Positions 25,893 through 35,443 of a stretch of DNA of 64,000 bases are shown here, piece after piece. Below the pieces are notes generated by a model, which was given only the letters and a program-made list of their open reading frames with translations, ran no database searches and had not been told where the DNA came from. The position numbers and the translations under genes were made by a program. Every line of letters starts with the position of its first letter. Position 1 is the first letter of the stretch. Origin of the DNA: Gammaproteobacteria bacterium HGW-Gammaproteobacteria-15. GTDB taxonomy: Bacteria > Pseudomonadota > Gammaproteobacteria > Enterobacterales > Alteromonadaceae. The DNA lies in assembly GCA_002840125.1 (NCBI GenBank), contig PGZF01000004.1:62001-126000 (forward strand), in the 5' to 3' direction.

Positions 25893-28622
25893 ATGAAAAC
25901 AATACAACAATGTCAGCTACTGTGTGCCATGGCAGTGGCATTAGGCACCTTAACCGGCTGTGGCAGCGGCGAAGACCCTGATGTCAACAATGCACCAACA
26001 CCGGTATCAACCTCAGCTGAGGTAAATGCGAGCGCAGTAAAAGGTATTTTAAGTGGTGCCGCTGTCAGTGTCAGTGCTTTAAACGGCACTACGGTAAACA
26101 GCACCGCCGTACAGACCGACAGCAGCGGTATGGCCGCTACCACGCTAACGTCGGCGCCCGGCTATGCCTTTAGCGCGGTGCACAAGCTTGCGGTGACTAC
26201 TACTGCTAACAGCAGCATGTTGTGCGATCTTAGCCTGTGCGGTGAAGCCACGTTAGGGGCAATAGTCGGTGCAGACGCACTGGGAACGGTGACATTAACT
26301 AACCTGTTCTGGCTAAAAGCGCCGCTTGGTGCTACTGCCGATGGTACTGCTGATGCCACGGTGCAGGTTAATGCGCTCACTACCTTTGCCAGCCAATTAC
26401 TGGAAGCGGCGATAGCTGGCGGGCGCAATGTGTCGGCACTGGCTACGCTGGAGCCGGCGCAGCTGGAATACTCAGCGCAGCTGCTACGCATTCTCGGCGT
26501 AGATATGCCGGCAATCAACCTGATGCAGCAACCGCTGCAAAGTGCCGATAGCGCGGAAAACTTTGCCCAAAGCAGTAACCAGATGATTCGGTTATCCTTT
26601 GTTAATGCTGCCTTTGCCCACATTGGTGCTGAGGCAACTCTGGCCGATACGTTCGCTGCCGCAGCAACACAGGTTGCCCTGGCAGCAGAGGGGGATGAAG
26701 CAGCGGCTACAGCGCTACGCCAGCAGTTACTCGATGCATTGCAGGGCCATCCGGTACTGGCAGAGCTGGGTTTAACACCAGATAGCATTATTGATATTGA
26801 GCTGCCGTTAGTACTGGCAGATAACAGCAGCGGGCCAATTCGCGAATACACGACTGCGGCCTATTTAGCCGGCGCGCAAATTAGCTTCCGCGGTGCTATC
26901 AGCGATAGCGAAAGCGGTGAGCAAGCCTTTGACGGCAGTGCACAGACTAAATGGCTGGATAATACCGGCGTGCCCAGCGCAGCAGCACCAGCCTGGTTAA
27001 CGCTGCAGTTTGCCCAGGCGCAGGCTATCAGTGTGTTGTCTATTACCAGCGCCAACGACGCGCCGGATCGCGACCCGGAAAACTTTAACCTGCAGGCCTC
27101 CAACGACGGTGAAAGCTGGTTTACGCTGGGGCAGTGGGCCGGTATCAGCTTTGAGCAGCGTTTAACGGCGCAGGATTTTGCTTTTAATAACAGCCTGCCG
27201 TACCGCTACTACCGGCTGAACATCACCAAAAATAAAGGCGATACCAACTTAATGCAACTGGCTGAAGTACAGCTGTTTGGCCCGGTGTATCCTGATCAAA
27301 TCCAGCAAGGCGGCAGTATCAGCGCCAGCGGCGCCATTGGTGATGCAGAAAGTGCTGAGAAGGCGTTTGATGGCTTGCTAAGCACAAAATGGCTGGATAA
27401 CACTGCGGTACCAACGGCAGAGCAGCCATCCTGGGTGCAGGTGCAGTTTAGCGAAGCAAAAGCTGTTAGCAGTATTGCTATCAGCAGCGCCAACGATGCG
27501 CCTGAGCGTGACCCGGAAAACATTAATTTGCAGGCCTCAACCGATGGCAGCAACTGGCTGACGCTGGGTGAATGGGCCGGTGAGAGTTTCGATAGTCGCG
27601 GCCAGCGCCGTTTATTCAGCACCAGTAATAGCCTGGCTTATCCGTATTACCGGTTGAATATCACTAAAAACAAAGGTGATAACAGCTTAATGCAAATTGC
27701 TGAAATTGAGCTTATCGGGCCGGCAGTGCCGGCGCTGAATCATGCTTTGGCAGCAACAGCGGTAACCTCCAGCGGTGCTATCAGTGATGCCGAAGCGGCC
27801 GGCTATGCCTTTGATGGCAACAGCCAAACCAAATGGCTGGACAACACTGCAGTGCCAACGGTGGCAGCACCAGCCTGGGCCAGTGTGGCTTTGGCTGAGC
27901 CGCAAGCGGTGAATATGCTGGCGCTGGTCAGTGCCAATGATGCGCCGGACCGTGATCCGGAAAACTTCAGCCTGCTGGCATCCAATGACGGCGAATCCTG
28001 GGTAAGCTTGGGCCAATGGGCCGGTATCAGTTTTAGCGGGCGCGCCGAGCGGCAAACGTTTGCCATCGCCAATGCATTGGGCTACAGCCATTACCGGCTG
28101 AATATCACTAAAAACAAAGGTGATAGCGCCTTAATGCAGGTAGCAGAAATTGAGCTGATTGGCCCGCAGGTACAGGCGCAGGATCACAGTGATAATGCTG
28201 CAGCACTGATTACTGAGCGTGCTGCTATCAGTGATGGCGAAGCGGGCACTATGGCGTTTGATAATAACCCGGCAACCAAATGGCTGGATAACGGCGGTGT
28301 ACCGTCGGTTGAAGCACCATCCTGGCTGGAAGTCAGCTTGCCGGAAGCAGTGATTGTGAATACCTTTGCTATTACCAGTGCAAACGATGCGCCGGACCGT
28401 GATCCGGAGAACTTCCGTCTGCTCGGCTCAAATGATGGCACAAATTGGCAGCCATTGGGTGCCTGGGCGGGGGAGAGTTTCGCAGCCCGTGCCGAGCGGC
28501 GCAGTTTCAGCCTGCTAAATGGCCGTAGTTTCAGCCACTACCGCATTGAGATCACAAAAAACAAAGGTGATACCAGTTTAATGCAGGTGGCAGAATTTGA
28601 GCTGATTGGGCCGGTGCTATAA
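25893..28622 (+). CDS. Large lipoprotein with four discoidin (F5/8 type C)-like repeats
   Basis: 909 residues. Lipoprotein signal ending LTGC (Cys23), an Ala/Ser/Thr-rich N-terminal part (to about 320) of unknown fold, then four tandem repeats of about 145 residues. Each has an AFDG/AFDN-type start, TKWLDN, an SANDAPxRDPEN stretch, a DGxxWxxLGxWAG segment and xYRxxITKNKGD. This is the pattern of carbohydrate-binding discoidin/CBM32-like domains. Encoded 29 bp after the receptor, it is probably a surface glycan-binding partner, like SusD-type proteins for other receptors, but no catalytic domain is seen. Confidence 0.8.
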   Translation: MKTIQQCQLLCAMAVALGTLTGCGSGEDPDVNNAPTPVSTSAEVNASAVKGILSGAAVSVSALNGTTVNSTAVQTDSSGMAATTLTSAPGYAFSAVHKLAVTTTANSSMLCDLSLCGEATLGAIVGADALGTVTLTNLFWLKAPLGATADGTADATVQVNALTTFASQLLEAAIAGGRNVSALATLEPAQLEYSAQLLRILGVDMPAINLMQQPLQSADSAENFAQSSNQMIRLSFVNAAFAHIGAEATLADTFAAAATQVALAAEGDEAAATALRQQLLDALQGHPVLAELGLTPDSIIDIELPLVLADNSSGPIREYTTAAYLAGAQISFRGAISDSESGEQAFDGSAQTKWLDNTGVPSAAAPAWLTLQFAQAQAISVLSITSANDAPDRDPENFNLQASNDGESWFTLGQWAGISFEQRLTAQDFAFNNSLPYRYYRLNITKNKGDTNLMQLAEVQLFGPVYPDQIQQGGSISASGAIGDAESAEKAFDGLLSTKWLDNTAVPTAEQPSWVQVQFSEAKAVSSIAISSANDAPERDPENINLQASTDGSNWLTLGEWAGESFDSRGQRRLFSTSNSLAYPYYRLNITKNKGDNSLMQIAEIELIGPAVPALNHALAATAVTSSGAISDAEAAGYAFDGNSQTKWLDNTAVPTVAAPAWASVALAEPQAVNMLALVSANDAPDRDPENFSLLASNDGESWVSLGQWAGISFSGRAERQTFAIANALGYSHYRLNITKNKGDSALMQVAEIELIGPQVQAQDHSDNAAALITERAAISDGEAGTMAFDNNPATKWLDNGGVPSVEAPSWLEVSLPEAVIVNTFAITSANDAPDRDPENFRLLGSNDGTNWQPLGAWAGESFAARAERRSFSLLNGRSFSHYRIEITKNKGDTSLMQVAEFELIGPVL
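26871..28613 (+). repeat. Four in-frame tandem repeats of about 435 bp
   Basis: Repeat units begin near 26871, 27301, 27745 and 28180. Shared blocks such as AAATGGCTGGATAA and the ITKNKGD-coding stretch are conserved at nucleotide level, which points to duplication inside the gene. Confidence 0.8.
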
Positions 28623-28643
28623 GCTGAAGCGTTGTTGTCATAC

Positions 28644-28671
28644 AAAAGGCGCAGCTAAGGCTGCGCCTTTT
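28644..28671. terminator. Strong bidirectional intrinsic terminator
   Basis: AAAAGGCGCAGC (28644-28655) pairs perfectly with GCTGCGCCTTTT (28660-28671) around a TAAG loop. It ends the receptor/discoidin unit; the kinase gene starts 21 bp later, so that gene must be read through or use a promoter inside this element. Confidence 0.85.
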
Positions 28672-28692
28672 ATCATAAAGGTAATCTGATCG

Positions 28693-29598
28693 ATGTTAAC
28701 TGTAAGCTCTGCTCTGTTTGCCGGTATCGATGCCGGGGGCAGCCATTGCCGGGTGCGGCTGGAAGATGAAAACGGCAATCTGTTGGGTGAAGGTCGCTCC
28801 GGCGCTGCCAATCTTGGGCTGGGTTGGCTACAGGTTGAAGCCAATATCTGCCAGGCGCTTAATACCGCTTTGCAGCAAGCCGGGCTGGACAGCAGTGCTT
28901 ATGCGCGCTTGCATGTTGGCGCTGGTTTTGCCGGTGCTCATCTGGCCGGGTTAAAAGCCACAGCGTTGCAGTGGCTGCACCCTTTTGCCAGCTGGCATGT
29001 TACCACTGACTTACATGCTGCCTGTTACGGCGCCCATGGCGGAGAGGCTGGCAGTGTGATTATTCTTGGCACCGGTTTTAGTGCTATCGGGCTGACAGCG
29101 CACAGTGAAACCCTGCTTGGTGGCTACGGCTTTCCAATTAACGCCGTTTGCAGTGGTGCCGGTTTGGGCTTGCAAGCTGTGCAGGCCGTGTTACTGGCAT
29201 TGGATGGTCTGGCACCTGCGACAGTTCTGAGTACCTTGTTACAGCAACACTTTAATGGTGGTGCAGCACTAATGGCAGAACAACTACTGCATGCCACACC
29301 GCAGCAGTATGCTGAGCTGGCGCCGCTGGTGTTTCAGGCGGCGGATAGCGGCGATAACGTTGCGCAGGCTATGTTGCAACAAGCCTTCGATTTTATCACA
29401 ACGCTTAACCAGCAACTGCCGCTAGGCCGCTGTTGCCTGCTGGGGGGCGTAGGGCAGCGTTTGCTAACCTACCTGCCGCAGGCACAGCGTAGCCGCTTTA
29501 GTGCGCCGCTGGCAACAGCAACGGTTGGTGCTATTTATTATGCCCGCCGCCAACTGGCAGTTGCTGCGCAGGAGGCTAAGCAGTATGGCGCAAATTGA
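28693..29598 (+). CDS. BadF/BadG-type GlcNAc kinase (second copy)
   Basis: 301 residues: phosphate loop GIDAGGSHCRV, VIILGTGFSAIG, LLGGYGFPINAVCSGAGLG and LLGGVGQRLL. Same family as the kinase at 8897 but with an altered GDEGGGAWLG loop (INAVCSGAGLG), so the specificity may differ. Likely phosphorylates GlcNAc freed by the glycosylasparaginase two genes downstream. The CutC start overlaps its end by 14 bp. Confidence 0.83.
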   Translation: MLTVSSALFAGIDAGGSHCRVRLEDENGNLLGEGRSGAANLGLGWLQVEANICQALNTALQQAGLDSSAYARLHVGAGFAGAHLAGLKATALQWLHPFASWHVTTDLHAACYGAHGGEAGSVIILGTGFSAIGLTAHSETLLGGYGFPINAVCSGAGLGLQAVQAVLLALDGLAPATVLSTLLQQHFNGGAALMAEQLLHATPQQYAELAPLVFQAADSGDNVAQAMLQQAFDFITTLNQQLPLGRCCLLGGVGQRLLTYLPQAQRSRFSAPLATATVGAIYYARRQLAVAAQEAKQYGAN

Positions 29599-30343
29599 AA
29601 TTTGTCTTGATAGCGACAGCCGTTACCTTAGGCAGAATATCCGCACCGTTTGCGCCGCCGGTATTGACAGCATTGAGCTGTGCAGCCAGATGGCGCAGCA
29701 GGGCTTATCTGCCAGTGCGGACGCTTTGCGTCAGGCTCGTGCGGCCTGCAGTGCCCATACGCCGCTGCGGGTTATGCTCAGGCCCAGGGGCGGCAATTTT
29801 GTTTACTCGATAGCAGAGCAGCAGCAAATACAGGCGCAGTTACTCCAGGCAGCAAAACTGGGGGCTGATGGCATAGTGGTTGGCGCCCTGACGGCAGACG
29901 CACAGCCGGATCTGCCGTTTTTAACCAGCTTATTGCAACAGTGCCGCCAACTGGGCCTGGCTTGTACTTTTCACCGCGCTTTTGATGCCTGCGCCAGCCC
30001 GGCAGAAGCAGTAGAGCACCTGCTGGCATTAGGCGTACAGCGGCTATTAAGCAACGGTACGCCCTGGCAGCAACAGCAAAGCATAACGCAGGGCGTACGC
30101 CAGTTGGCAACCTTGCAGCAGTATATTGCCGGGCGGCTGGTGCTGGTGGCCGGTGGTGGTGTTACGCTGACTAATTTGCCGCAGCTGCAGCAAATACTTC
30201 ACGACAATACGCAGCTGTGCTGGCACTTGTATTCAGCAGTGCTGACAGAAGATAAGGTAGATGCCGCTAAGCTTGAGCAACTACAACATTGCCTAACTAA
30301 ACGGCCTAAACCAAACCGGCAACAAGGAGAGCCACATGCTTAA
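29585..30343 (+). CDS. cutC: CutC family protein (PF03932)
   Basis: 252 residues forming a TIM barrel: QIEICLDS, GIDSIELCSQMAQQGLSAS, RVMLRPRGGNFVYS, GADGIVVGAL, CTFHRAFDAC and LVAGGGV. CutC was first tied to copper tolerance in E. coli, but its role is doubtful and it is often found in amino-sugar clusters. Here it sits between a GlcNAc kinase and glycosylasparaginase with no copper gene nearby. ATG 29585 after AGGAGG is the start; an upstream frame from 29501 lies within the kinase gene. Confidence 0.88.
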   Translation: MAQIEICLDSDSRYLRQNIRTVCAAGIDSIELCSQMAQQGLSASADALRQARAACSAHTPLRVMLRPRGGNFVYSIAEQQQIQAQLLQAAKLGADGIVVGALTADAQPDLPFLTSLLQQCRQLGLACTFHRAFDACASPAEAVEHLLALGVQRLLSNGTPWQQQQSITQGVRQLATLQQYIAGRLVLVAGGGVTLTNLPQLQQILHDNTQLCWHLYSAVLTEDKVDAAKLEQLQHCLTKRPKPNRQQGEPHA

Positions 30344-31322
30344 ACGCCGCTACTTTTTAAAACTAAGCGCTATGCTGGGCGCGGGTGCTACAGCATCCGC
30401 TTTACTGCCCGGTTGTGCTGCAGTAGCGGCACCGGCTCGTAAACCTGTGGTGATAAGCACCTGGGATTTTGGCCTGCAGGCGAATCAGGTGGCATTTAAT
30501 TTACTGCAGCAGGGCCAGCGCGCCGTTGATGCGGTGCAGCAAGGCGTAATGCTAACCGAAGCCGACCCCACCGAGCGCAGTGTTGGCTATGGCGGCCGGC
30601 CGGATCGTGATGGCAAGGTTACACTGGATGCCTGCATTATGGACGAATTTGCCAATATCGGTGCGGTGGCGGCGTTGCAGCAGATTAAACATCCGGTGGC
30701 GGTGGCGCGGGCGGTGATGGAGCACACACCACATGTGATGCTGGTAGGCCAGGGCGCGCTCGATTTTGCGCTGGCGCAGGGCTTTGTCGCCGAGAATTTA
30801 CTCACGGCAGAGTCAGAGCAGGAATGGCGGCAGTGGCTAAAAGATGCCAATTACCGGCCAATCGTTAATATCGAAAATCATGACACCATAGGCATGCTGG
30901 CGCTGGACAGCCACGGCAATTTGGCCGGAGCCTGCACCACCAGCGGCATGGCGTTTAAACTGCACGGCCGGGTGGGTGATTCGCCGATTATCGGCGCCGG
31001 GCTCTATGTGGATAACGAAGTAGGGGCAGCCACAGCCACCGGCCATGGCGAAGAGGTGATCCGGGTAACGGGCTCTTTTTTGGTAGTAGAGCTGATGCGC
31101 CAGGGCTACAGCCCGCAGCAGGCGTGCGAGCAGGCGGTACAGCGTATTTATCACAAGCTGCAACTGCGCAAAGGCAATATAGCCGACACCCAAATTGGCT
31201 TTATTGCGCTGAATAAACAAGGTGAATATGGCAGCTATTGCCTGCAGCCGGGTTTTAATTATGCTGTGCAGCATCAGGGCGAAAGTAAGCTATACGCCGC
31301 AACGGCATTGCTAACAGGTTAA
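30336..31322 (+). CDS. Exported N4-(beta-N-acetylglucosaminyl)-L-asparaginase (glycosylasparaginase)
   Basis: 328 residues of the Ntn-hydrolase/asparaginase-2 family. The proenzyme cleavage site and nucleophile are visible as HDT-IG with Thr184; downstream RVGDSPIIGAGLYVDN, TGHGEEVIR match the substrate pocket. It cleaves GlcNAc-Asn from glycopeptides into Asp and a GlcNAc amine. The N-terminus combines a twin-arginine motif (KRRYFLKLS) with a lipobox (LPGC, Cys27), so it is probably a Tat-exported lipoprotein. Overlaps cutC by 8 bp. Confidence 0.9.
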   Translation: MLKRRYFLKLSAMLGAGATASALLPGCAAVAAPARKPVVISTWDFGLQANQVAFNLLQQGQRAVDAVQQGVMLTEADPTERSVGYGGRPDRDGKVTLDACIMDEFANIGAVAALQQIKHPVAVARAVMEHTPHVMLVGQGALDFALAQGFVAENLLTAESEQEWRQWLKDANYRPIVNIENHDTIGMLALDSHGNLAGACTTSGMAFKLHGRVGDSPIIGAGLYVDNEVGAATATGHGEEVIRVTGSFLVVELMRQGYSPQQACEQAVQRIYHKLQLRKGNIADTQIGFIALNKQGEYGSYCLQPGFNYAVQHQGESKLYAATALLTG

Positions 31323-31420
31323 ACACCGCGCTTTATCTAATGCGGCAGTAACCTTGGCATTTAGCTAACGCTGGCTTAAGCTGATGGAAGAATGCTAAGG
31401 CAAAATTTGCCGGAGATTAG

Positions 31421-33988
31421 ATGATTAGATGTTACGCAGCTCTGCTGGCCGCTTTGATATGTGGCCAGCTTGCTGCAGCGCAAGGCCGTGAAGTTGTTGT
31501 GGGTGTGTATCAAAATGCTCCGAAAATTGTGGCTGCCGCAGATGGCAGCCCATCAGGTATTTTCGGCGATTTGCTGCAGGCAATAGCTGCAGAACAAAAC
31601 TGGCGGATTAAAGCAGTGCAGTGTGATTGGGCGTATTGCCTGCAAATGCTGCAGTCGGGCGAAATTGATCTGTTGCCCGATGTTGCCTTTACCGAACTGC
31701 GTAGTTTGCAACTGGATTTTCATCAGACGCCGGCACTTTACAGCTGGTCACAGTTATATACCGCGCAAGGCGTGCAGCTGCAGTCACTGGCTGAACTGAA
31801 TGGCAAGCGGATCATAGTGTTGCAGGAATCTGAGCAGCAGCAATATTTGCAAAATATGATTACGCAATCGGGTATGGATGTGGTGCTACTGCGGGCCCGT
31901 TCAATGGCCGAGGCTTTTGCGATGGCATCGGCCGGTCAGGCGGATGCGGTAGCGGCGAATCATTATTCCGGCCATTTTCAGCTGGCAAAGTATCAGCTGG
32001 AACAAAGTAATGTTATCTTTCAGCCGCTACAGTTTTTTTATGCCACCAAAAAGCAGCACAATCAGGATTTGCTGACGGTTATCGAAACCCACCTGGCGCA
32101 ATGGCAAACCAATATCAGCTCACCTTATTACCAAATTCTGCAGCGTTGGGGTACCGAGGTACCCAAGCCCAAATTACCGGAAAAAGTCTGGTTGTTGCTG
32201 GCGATGCTTAGCAGCTTGCTGCTACTGGCGCTATGCGGCGCCTGGTGGCTGAAACGACAGGTTGCTGATAAAACCCGACATTTACGAGCCAGTGAAGAGC
32301 GGCTGAGCACAATACTAAACAGTGTTGATGCGCATATTTATATTAAAGATAATAAACTGCGCTATCAGTATATTAACCGTAAAACCGCAGAGTTGTTTGG
32401 TTGTGAACCGTGCAAAGCAATAGGGCGGCGTGATGACGCTTTTTTTGACCAGTCAACCAGCGCCAATTTACAGCAGAATGATTTAAAAGTGCTGCAACAA
32501 GGCATACGGCTGGTAGAGGAAGAAACCAACAGCTCACTGGACGGCCAGCAAACACGTACATACCTGTCAGTGAAGTTACCTTTAAGGGATAGCAATGGCG
32601 ATATTTATGCACTATGTGGTATTTCCACCGATATTACCGAGCATAAACAGCACCAACAGGAAATTCATCAGCTGGCATTTTATGATGCGCTAACCGGTTT
32701 ACCCAACCGCCGCATGCTGCTTGACCGGCTGCAACTGGCTGTGCAATTAGGCTTACGGCACAACAATACTGCCCAAGGTGCATTGCTGTTTATCGACCTG
32801 GATCACTTTAAAGATCTGAACGATACCTTAGGCCACGCTATGGGCGATCAGCTACTGCAACAAGTTGCCCAGCGGTTACAGGCTCACCTGAGAAAAGTCG
32901 ATACGCTGGCGCGGCTGGGGGGCGATGAATTTGTGGTACTGCTGACCGATTTGCATCCTGATCCTGAGCTGTCAAGCCAGAAAGCCGGGCTCATTGCTGA
33001 GAAAGTTGTGCAGCTGTTATCTGAGCCATTTTTGTTGCAGCAACGGCCATACTCTATTTCTGCCAGTGTGGGGGTGGCGATGTTTTCGGATGGCTGCAAC
33101 AGTGACGAGTTACTGCAGCATGCTGATTTGGCAATGTACGATGCTAAAGAGCGTGGCCGTAACAGCGTGCGGTTTTTTAACCAGCAGATGCAGGCAGATG
33201 TCAGCGCCCGCTCGGATATTGCCACCGGTTTACGCCAGGCACTATTGCAGGATGAATTTGTCTTGTATTTTCAGCCACAGCTGGAGCGAAACCTGGGTGT
33301 GGTAGGCGCAGAAGTATTGCTACGCTGGCAGCATCCGCAGCAAGGCATGATAGTGCCGGCCTGTTTTATACCGGTGGCCGAAAGCAGTGGCCAGATCCTG
33401 CAAATAGGCCGCTGGGTGCTGGAAAAAAGTTGCCTGCAGTTAGCTGAATGGGCCAGGCACAAAGACACGGCCCACTGGTATCTGGCGGTGAATATCAGTG
33501 CCCGGCAGTTACATTCTTCGGCGTTTGTGCAGGAGGTGATCAGTGCACTGGAGCAAAGCGGAGCCGCACCGGAAAAACTGGTACTGGAACTGACAGAAAG
33601 CCAGCTACTGCAGGATATCGATGTCATTATTGATAAGATGCAGCAACTTAATGCTCTGGGGGTACGTTTTTCGCTGGATGACTTTGGCACCGGCTACTCA
33701 TCGCTCAGTTATCTGAAACTACTGCCATTAAAGCAGCTGAAAATTGATCGCTCTTTCGTACGTGATTTACTCACTGATCCTAACGACAAAGCCATTATTA
33801 AAACCATATTAGCGCTGGGGCAGAGCCTGGAACTGGCGGTTATTGCTGAAGGGGTAGAAACCGAAGCACAATACAGTAAATTGCTGCACCTGGGCTGCCA
33901 GCAGTTTCAGGGGTACTTTTTTGGTGAACCGATGCCGCAAACCAGTTTTATTACCCGCTATCGCCAGCGCCATGAAATGCAAAACTAA
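31421..33988 (+). CDS. Membrane sensor with SBP3, PAS, GGDEF and EAL domains
   Basis: 855 residues: signal peptide, periplasmic SBP family-3 domain (about 22-245), one transmembrane helix (about 256-277), PAS (290-405), GGDEF (about 420-590) and EAL (about 605-850). GGDEF motif RLGGDEF is intact with an RKVD inhibitory site upstream. The EAL motif reads EVL (AEVLLRW) but the catalytic glutamate and later ELTESQLL and DDFGTGYSSL motifs are kept, so both activities are possible. It should tie an external ligand to cyclic-di-GMP. The 3' end converges with the MocR gene across four bases. Confidence 0.92.
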   Translation: MIRCYAALLAALICGQLAAAQGREVVVGVYQNAPKIVAAADGSPSGIFGDLLQAIAAEQNWRIKAVQCDWAYCLQMLQSGEIDLLPDVAFTELRSLQLDFHQTPALYSWSQLYTAQGVQLQSLAELNGKRIIVLQESEQQQYLQNMITQSGMDVVLLRARSMAEAFAMASAGQADAVAANHYSGHFQLAKYQLEQSNVIFQPLQFFYATKKQHNQDLLTVIETHLAQWQTNISSPYYQILQRWGTEVPKPKLPEKVWLLLAMLSSLLLLALCGAWWLKRQVADKTRHLRASEERLSTILNSVDAHIYIKDNKLRYQYINRKTAELFGCEPCKAIGRRDDAFFDQSTSANLQQNDLKVLQQGIRLVEEETNSSLDGQQTRTYLSVKLPLRDSNGDIYALCGISTDITEHKQHQQEIHQLAFYDALTGLPNRRMLLDRLQLAVQLGLRHNNTAQGALLFIDLDHFKDLNDTLGHAMGDQLLQQVAQRLQAHLRKVDTLARLGGDEFVVLLTDLHPDPELSSQKAGLIAEKVVQLLSEPFLLQQRPYSISASVGVAMFSDGCNSDELLQHADLAMYDAKERGRNSVRFFNQQMQADVSARSDIATGLRQALLQDEFVLYFQPQLERNLGVVGAEVLLRWQHPQQGMIVPACFIPVAESSGQILQIGRWVLEKSCLQLAEWARHKDTAHWYLAVNISARQLHSSAFVQEVISALEQSGAAPEKLVLELTESQLLQDIDVIIDKMQQLNALGVRFSLDDFGTGYSSLSYLKLLPLKQLKIDRSFVRDLLTDPNDKAIIKTILALGQSLELAVIAEGVETEAQYSKLLHLGCQQFQGYFFGEPMPQTSFITRYRQRHEMQN

Positions 33989-33992
33989 CCTG

Positions 33993-35423
33993 CTAACCTT
34001 GCAATGCATTACGGCAGAGGGTTATCAACACAGCCAAAGCGCTGGTTAACTGGGTCACTGTGTTATGGCCAATGCCCAGCACCAGGCCACTGCGCGGCTC
34101 CGCATTAAACAGGTAGCGGCTAAGCGGCTGTGCTTTAATACCTTGCGCCGCAAGTTGTTGCTGTAAGCTGACATCATCAAGCCGTTCAGGAAATTCCAGC
34201 ACTAAATGTAAACCGGCGTCCAGGGCGTACAAACGGCACTGCGGCAGACCTTGTTGCAGCAGCTGTGCCGCAAACTGCTTTTGCTGCTGGTAATAGCGGC
34301 GCATTTTGCGCAGGTGCCGGCCAAAATGGCCTTCGCTGATAAAGTCAGCCAGAGCGGCTTGCGGCAGCAGTGGTACATCGCCATGCAGCGCCTGCAAAAT
34401 GCTGGCAGCCTGAGCGATAACTGCTTTGGGTGCGACCAGATAACCAAGGCGCAGCGCCGGAAACAAGGTTTTGCTGCACGAACCGGCAAACAACACCCCT
34501 TCACCCCCCGCCAGCCCCTGTAAGCTGGCAACAGGCCGGTGCTGATACTGAAACTCGCTGTCGTAATCATCTTCTACCAGCCAGCAATTGTGTTGGCGTG
34601 CCCACTGCAACACGGCCAGCCGGTTTGCCAGTGGCATAATGCCACCCTGCGGGTACTGATGCCCAGGCGTAAGGAATAGCGCTTTGGCCTCAGATGACAA
34701 CGGCAGCTGGTTTATATCCAGGCCATGCGCAGAGCCGGCATCCAGATGCTGCACCTGCAACTCGCACAGCTGCAATGCCTGTTTCAGGCGTGGATAGCCG
34801 GGTGTTTCCATTAATACCTGCTGGCCTGCCTTTGCCACCAGCTTGGCGGCAATAAACAGAGCCTGCTGTGCTCCGGCGGTGATCAGTATGCTGTGCTCGT
34901 CACACACTACTTGCCGCGACTGACGCAGATAAACAGCCAGTGCCTGACGCAGCGGCAGATAACCCAGAGGCTCAGCAAAGCCGCTTAACTGCTCACGGTT
35001 GCCATGGCGCGACAGCAGACGCTGCCATAACGCATAAGGAAACTGCTGCAAAGCCGGTACACCGGGCTGCAGCAAGCCAGTTGCCATTCCCTGTTTTTGC
35101 GGTAAATCATAGTGGTTTAGTGTTAGCTGGTTAAGTGATAAAACCCGGGCAGGCTCGGGTTGAAAATACTGCTCTGGTACTGCAATGATCTGATAGCCGC
35201 GGCCTGGCTGGCCTTCGATATAGCCCTCTGCTACCAATTGCTGCAGCACCTGATTCACCGTGTTGCGGCTTAGCTTTAAGTCTGCGGCCAATTGACGGCT
35301 GGATGGCAGTAAGGCGCCATTGGGCCAGAGCCCCTGCAGCATTTGCTGTTGTAACAACTGGTATAGCTGCAGTTGCAGGCTACCCTGACCGCTAAGCTGC
35401 AGGTTGTCGGTTAGTAGGCGCAA
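33993..35423 (-). CDS. MocR-type GntR regulator with aminotransferase domain
   Basis: 476 residues. N-terminal GntR winged helix (about 14-80: LLPSSRQLAADLKLSRNTVNQVLQ) and a fold-type I aminotransferase domain. The PLP lysine lies in GSCSKTLFPALRLG. MocR regulators use PLP or its amino adducts as effectors and usually control a divergent neighbour. Here the divergent GNAT and PaiB-like genes are candidates. TTG start at 35423, preceded by GAGAGA; an ATG at 35436 is out of frame. Confidence 0.88.
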   Translation of the reverse strand: MRLLTDNLQLSGQGSLQLQLYQLLQQQMLQGLWPNGALLPSSRQLAADLKLSRNTVNQVLQQLVAEGYIEGQPGRGYQIIAVPEQYFQPEPARVLSLNQLTLNHYDLPQKQGMATGLLQPGVPALQQFPYALWQRLLSRHGNREQLSGFAEPLGYLPLRQALAVYLRQSRQVVCDEHSILITAGAQQALFIAAKLVAKAGQQVLMETPGYPRLKQALQLCELQVQHLDAGSAHGLDINQLPLSSEAKALFLTPGHQYPQGGIMPLANRLAVLQWARQHNCWLVEDDYDSEFQYQHRPVASLQGLAGGEGVLFAGSCSKTLFPALRLGYLVAPKAVIAQAASILQALHGDVPLLPQAALADFISEGHFGRHLRKMRRYYQQQKQFAAQLLQQGLPQCRLYALDAGLHLVLEFPERLDDVSLQQQLAAQGIKAQPLSRYLFNAEPRSGLVLGIGHNTVTQLTSALAVLITLCRNALQG

Positions 35424-35443
35424 CTGGATCTCTCATTTTGTTA

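Noticed and set aside
26162-26851. 229-codon minus-strand frame within the discoidin lipoprotein gene
   Set aside because: Low-complexity Ala/Ser composition is the reverse reading of an Ala/Ser/Thr-rich coding region.
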